A stretch of DNA of 64,000 nt, taken from contig PUFA01000181.1 of NCBI GenBank assembly GCA_003508835.1, forward strand, positions 1,116,001-1,180,000, read 5' to 3'. Each line of letters begins with the position of its first letter. The first letter of the stretch is position 1. Positions 60,560 to 64,000 of the stretch are shown piece after piece. The position numbers and the translations under genes were made by a program. Source of the stretch: Eonycteris spelaea. Lineage: Eukaryota; Chordata; Mammalia; Chiroptera; Pteropodidae. A model generated the notes under the pieces. The model was not told the origin of the DNA and searched no databases. It worked only from the letters and a program-made list of their open reading frames with translations.

Positions 60560-61840
60560 TTGATGTTAATCTTTTTCATCTGGCCGAAATAGTTTTTGTC
60601 AGGTTTGTCTGCTGTAAAGTGATTCTTTCCCCCTATTTCCATATTGTACTTTTGGGAAGAACTAACTATGCACAGCCCACACTTAAGAAGAGAATTATGC
60701 TTTACCTCCTCGAGGGCAGAGTATCTATTAAGTTATTTGGAATACTTCTGCACAGAACATTTGTCTATCCCCCTCACCCCCATTTATTTATTTATTCATT
60801 CAAGTATTTATTTATATCATTATGGATAGTTGTTTTATACTTGGGTTATAATCTAATACTACTTTATCTTGTTGTTCAAGTTGTTTTATCTCTGGCCACT
60901 AGGAGCTCCTTTAGTTGGCTACTGTGTCCCTTTGACATACCACAATCATTGTAGAGTTTTTTTGAGCACTTCTTTACTTTGTGGCACTACGAGATGCTCT
61001 ATGCTCATCATATATATTTCTTTCCCCAGTCCTTAAATCAGCCATTTCTCCAGTGAGTCTTGATTTTTTAAATTGGAGAATGATATTAGCAACCAAGATC
61101 TGAGCACTAGGTGTCCAAACTTTCTTAATTACTTTTTCATAATATATAGCATTCTTTTTATTTTCTCTAACTTATCTGCTCTGAGGATATTAATAACAAT
61201 TCTTTTAGAGACTCCTTACATTTATTCTATTAATTACTGCATTTATTGAATTTAGTCACAGAGATAGTGTTATTTAAATATTTAGTGATTCTTATGTGTG
61301 TGTGTACATTTGCATTTGGAATCCCATTTGCTTTTTTGTGGATGGAGTTTTTGTTTTTGTAGTCTGCTACCAGTGATTATGGAAAAGGAATAAGATGTGC
61401 AGACAGTGAAATGTGTCAGCAATTCATTTTCTCTGTCCCAACCCCCCTTGTCCCAATGCAGGGTGAATGCCTCTGGTGTCTGATGAGTAGCTCAAAAAAG
61501 GATGAAGATATACAAAAGTCATTAATTCCCCTGCTACCCATATCTACATTTTTTAAATTTGGAGCACATCAAAGCTGCTCCCAAATTTCACAGTATATAT
61601 TTTTCTCCTGTATTTTTTAGTTCTATATATTTTTTAAAATCTAACCCCCCTACCTTATAATTTTCAGAGACCCTCAAAATTTCTGACTACTGAAGTTCTC
61701 CTTCATGATTGCCAGCATTCTTATGTTTATATTAAAATATAAGTGCACACAATTTTTTCTGTCATTTCTAAAGATTTTGGTAGGGAGGGAATGCAAGTTC
61801 TTATTCTCAATCTACTATCTTGGTCTAAAATAAAATCACA
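60560..61840 (-). repeat. Old L1 (L1M-type) region
   Basis: 'gtagagtttttttgagcacttctttactttgtggcactacgagatgctctatgctcatcatatatattt' and 'ccagtccttaaatcagccatttctccagtgag' followed by 'gatattagcaaccaagatctgagcactaggtg' are antisense old-L1 wording. The younger L1 at 59770-60540 seems to have landed at or near its left edge. Confidence 0.55.
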
Positions 61841-62039
61841 CTACATTTTAAAAATGGACACATGAAGAGGCTGGAAATACAAGCATGGAAAGAAATTTAT
61901 TTAAATAAACGTGTCATAGACTCTCTTCACTGCCCACTCAGCAGACATTTCCCAACTTTTTTCCCTGCCAACTGAACCTCAATTTTATAGCAGATGGAAA
62001 TCATTTGATATCAGAGAACTTGACCTAAATCCTGGCGTG

Positions 62040-62400
62040 AAGGAATAAATTATGATTGGTCAAAACTAGTGATAATAATCCTTTTCCCTTTACAGCTAGG
62101 GTAGACATGTAACTTAATTAGGCTAAATGAAATGTAAAGAAAGTTTTAGAGTCTGGGATCTTCTTCTCTTGGATAAAAAGAATCTCAAGAGGAGAAATCC
62201 CCTTTGTTCTTAATCTTTTTTTTGTTTTCCTGCAAAGAAGAGATGTCTGAAGCTGCAATAGTTATCTTGTGATCCTGAGGTAAAAGCACACAAAAAAAAA
62301 TGAATAAAGAGAAAAAACAAGCTAGGTACTTAATGAAAAACACTGAGCTGCTGAATGACTTTGATTAAGACAACAATAAATGTCCTATAGTTAAAGTCAC
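62040..62400 (+). repeat. Ancient repeat, same family as 28000-28420
   Basis: 'attggtcaaaactagtg', 'aagctgcaatagttatcttgtgatcctgaggtaaaagcaca' and 'actgagctgctgaatgactttg' match the layout of the copy at 28 kb. Confidence 0.5.
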
Positions 62401-62547
62401 TCATGTCTAATTTTTTGTTACTTTCAGCTGTGTTTGAATACAATATGTAAAGGTACATAAAAAACTCTTTTTCCTAATAATATTATAAAGTAACAGATTA
62501 AAATCTACTTCTAATATTTCTTACATTTCACCTTTTTTTCCCTTCAG

Positions 62548-62591
62548 AATTAGACCTGGAGGGCAGCCAGAAATCTCAGCTGGTTCAATAA
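62548..62591 (+). CDS. EFCAB5: EFCAB5-like exon, short-frame terminal coding part
   Basis: A strong acceptor (TTTTTTTCCCTTCAG) precedes it. Joined directly to the exon ending at 55960 it reads ELDLEGSQKSQLVQ and then stops at TAA (62589-62591). The total from the 54459 ATG is 77 codons, all acidic and hydrophilic, which matches the style of the earlier exons. The stop codon lies inside AATAAA (62587-62592), so this could be a short terminal isoform. The stretch to 62625 ends in TGGTG followed by GTAAGA, so the exon may be internal (78 bases, a multiple of 3). In that case a second frame (starting IRPGGQPEIS) is open over the whole exon but needs entry in phase 2. Confidence 0.5.
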
Positions 62592-64000
62592 AGGACTATA
62601 ACACTGAGTCTCAAAGAATATGGTGGTAAGAAAACCTGCAAAAGTGATTTTGACTTAGATCAAACTCTCTGGATTCAAAGCTAGAACAACCATGGAAGAA
62701 ATCTTTTTGAAGAGTGGAGGCAAGAGCTCAGGCAACACAGAAGAAAAGTATATATAAGGATAATCAGAAGAAAGAACTAGAAAAAAAGCTCAGAAAAACT
62801 CCCTAAAGGATAATTTGCCAAAGAGTGGTTAATACTGAAAACATGACACTGAACACTCGTGCATATTTGCTTGACCAAACTTCTACCACTTAGTTCCTGG
62901 TGGGAAAAAATGTTAATGCAAGTGGAAAACAAGGACTTTGTGACAGAAATTGATATTCCAATCAAGTTTGATCCAATTATATTTGGGGGAATCTAATAGA
63001 AACAATCCTAATTATACAAAGACTCAGGAATGTCTGTTATCAGAGGAATGAAGAGGGTTACAGAAGACTGAAGATACATGTTCCCAGCACTATCTGCAAA
63101 GGTATATTTTTTTCATATTATATATTTCAGTTATGATTTCATTGATGAACTCCTATATTGAAAAGAACGTAGAAAATAACAAAATCCACAAACTTAAAAG
63201 GACTTAAAATAAGTAATTTTATAGTTATTCAGAAAGTATTGAGCTACTACTATGTGCTTCACTATAAGGCATTAATGAAGACTAATGAAGTATATTAAAT
63301 AAGTTCCTTGTATTCATGGATTTAGTTGTCTCACTAGGATCCCAGTATATATTCATTTATTCTTTGTCTCCCTGCACTGGAAAATAAGGTATATGAAAGT
63401 AGAGACTTTTTAAAAATTTAACTTTTCAGATAGGCAACATATTTACCTGGTTCAAAAGCCAAAACATATAGAGTTATACAGGGAAAAGTTTTCCATTCTT
63501 ATCTTTCATCTACCCAATACTCTCCCTCTGCCATAAATAATTACTGTTCTAATTACATTGGCTATTACCTCCAAATCAACGTTAAATGATAGTGGTGATA
63601 TATTCGTCCTTATCTTATTTATGACTTTAAGTAGAAATGATTTTCTATTACTGCTTTAACATGAACAGTTATATATCTATATCTATATCTATATCTATAT
63701 CTATATCTATATCTATATCTATATCTATATCTACTATATATTACTACCATAACTAAATATATGTATATTACTACCATAACTAAATATTTGAAAAATATTT
63801 ATATTTTATCACATTAAGAAAAATGCACCTAGTTTCTATCTCATAGAGTGATTTTTAAAATTCAAGAATAATTGTCAATTTTGTCAAATGCTTTCTCAGC
63901 ACATATGGAGATGATCATTTGATTTTCACCCTAGATTCATTAACAATGAACTTTATTAATAGATTTTCTAATGTTGAGGTATTCTGTAATTTCTGAAACA
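62592..64000 (+). other. 3' UTR or next intron, and flank
   Basis: From 62626 a donor-like GTAAGA may start an intron. Otherwise this is 3' UTR/flank. I find no further exon. The EF-hand part of the gene would lie beyond position 64000. A hexanucleotide array occurs at 63671-63733. Elsewhere in this stretch I see nothing I can name. Confidence 0.4.
63671..63735. repeat. (TATATC)n hexanucleotide array
   Basis: About ten near-perfect hexamer units follow GAACAGTTA. It is a tandem repeat with no spacers. Confidence 0.97.

Larger units (their letters stand above)
54501..62547 (+). other. EFCAB5: Introns of the EFCAB5-like gene
   Basis: The intervening sequence of the exons above contains the CA and TG arrays at 56909-57004 and 57464-57499, and a T15 run at 57729-57743. 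It also contains the (TA)n near 59480-59510 and the young and old L1 copies at 59770-61840. The stretches 54931-55875, 55961-56890 and 58000-59450 hold no repeat or gene I recognise, except an L2-like tail near 58390-58470. Confidence 0.6.

Noticed and set aside
57911..62548. Selenocysteine recoding of the TGA formed by the micro-exon junction
   Set aside because: EFCAB5 is not a known selenoprotein and no SECIS element can be shown in this window. Alternative splicing or chance is simpler.
63671..63735. CRISPR-like direct repeats
   Set aside because: Contiguous hexamers without spacers, in a mammalian genome. It is a microsatellite.

Overview
This is a 64 kb stretch of nuclear DNA from a placental mammal. 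It is AT-rich, has long introns, carries MIR, L2 and hAT (MER5-type) fossils on both strands, and has decayed L1 copies, one class III endogenous retrovirus, a solo LTR and a single CpG island. Three younger L1 tails share a 3' end that runs, after the poly-T, into a motif like TTTATTGGGGTAACATTGG. I associate this with laurasiatherians and especially bats. That lineage call is an inference from memory and is only moderately secure.

Only two protein-coding genes can be supported, and both are cut by the window. They diverge from one CpG island at about 41.9-43.05 kb. On the minus strand, the first coding exon of SSH2 (slingshot protein phosphatase 2) is recognisable from its N-terminus MALVTVQRSPTPSTT and its GT donor at 42318. 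Everything from 42318 down to position 1 is then SSH2 intron 1, and I find no second SSH2 exon in it. On the plus strand, small in-frame exons at 54.4, 54.9 and 55.9 kb, and probably 62.5 kb, encode an acidic, lysine-rich, domain-free N-terminus. In human and mouse the gene head-to-head with SSH2 is EFCAB5, so these exons are assigned to EFCAB5 by position rather than by a recognised domain. The EF-hand part would lie beyond the right edge.

Layout. 1-4 kb: sequence I do not recognise. 4-41 kb: SSH2 intron 1, a mosaic of MIR, L2 and old L1 pieces, one tRNA-Val-derived SINE at 13.6 kb, a 124-bp L1 stub with target-site duplications at 30.7 kb, and a repeat-poor stretch at 30.9-32.7 kb. 41.9-43.05 kb: CpG island and shared promoter. 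43-54 kb: EFCAB5 5' intron, holding a MIR split by an L1, a decayed ERV-L-type provirus piece (46.5-48.65 kb), an L1/HAL1-type 5' region (48.7-51.5 kb) and a solo LTR inside it. 54-62.6 kb: coding exons. 62.6-64 kb: intron or 3' flank ending in a hexanucleotide tandem repeat.

No CRISPR array, operon, prokaryotic system or intact mobile element is present. The most useful open question is how the EFCAB5 N-terminal exons are joined. One joining gives a 77-codon product whose stop codon lies inside an AATAAA. A candidate 25-nt micro-exon has compatible phase but creates a TGA at its next junction.
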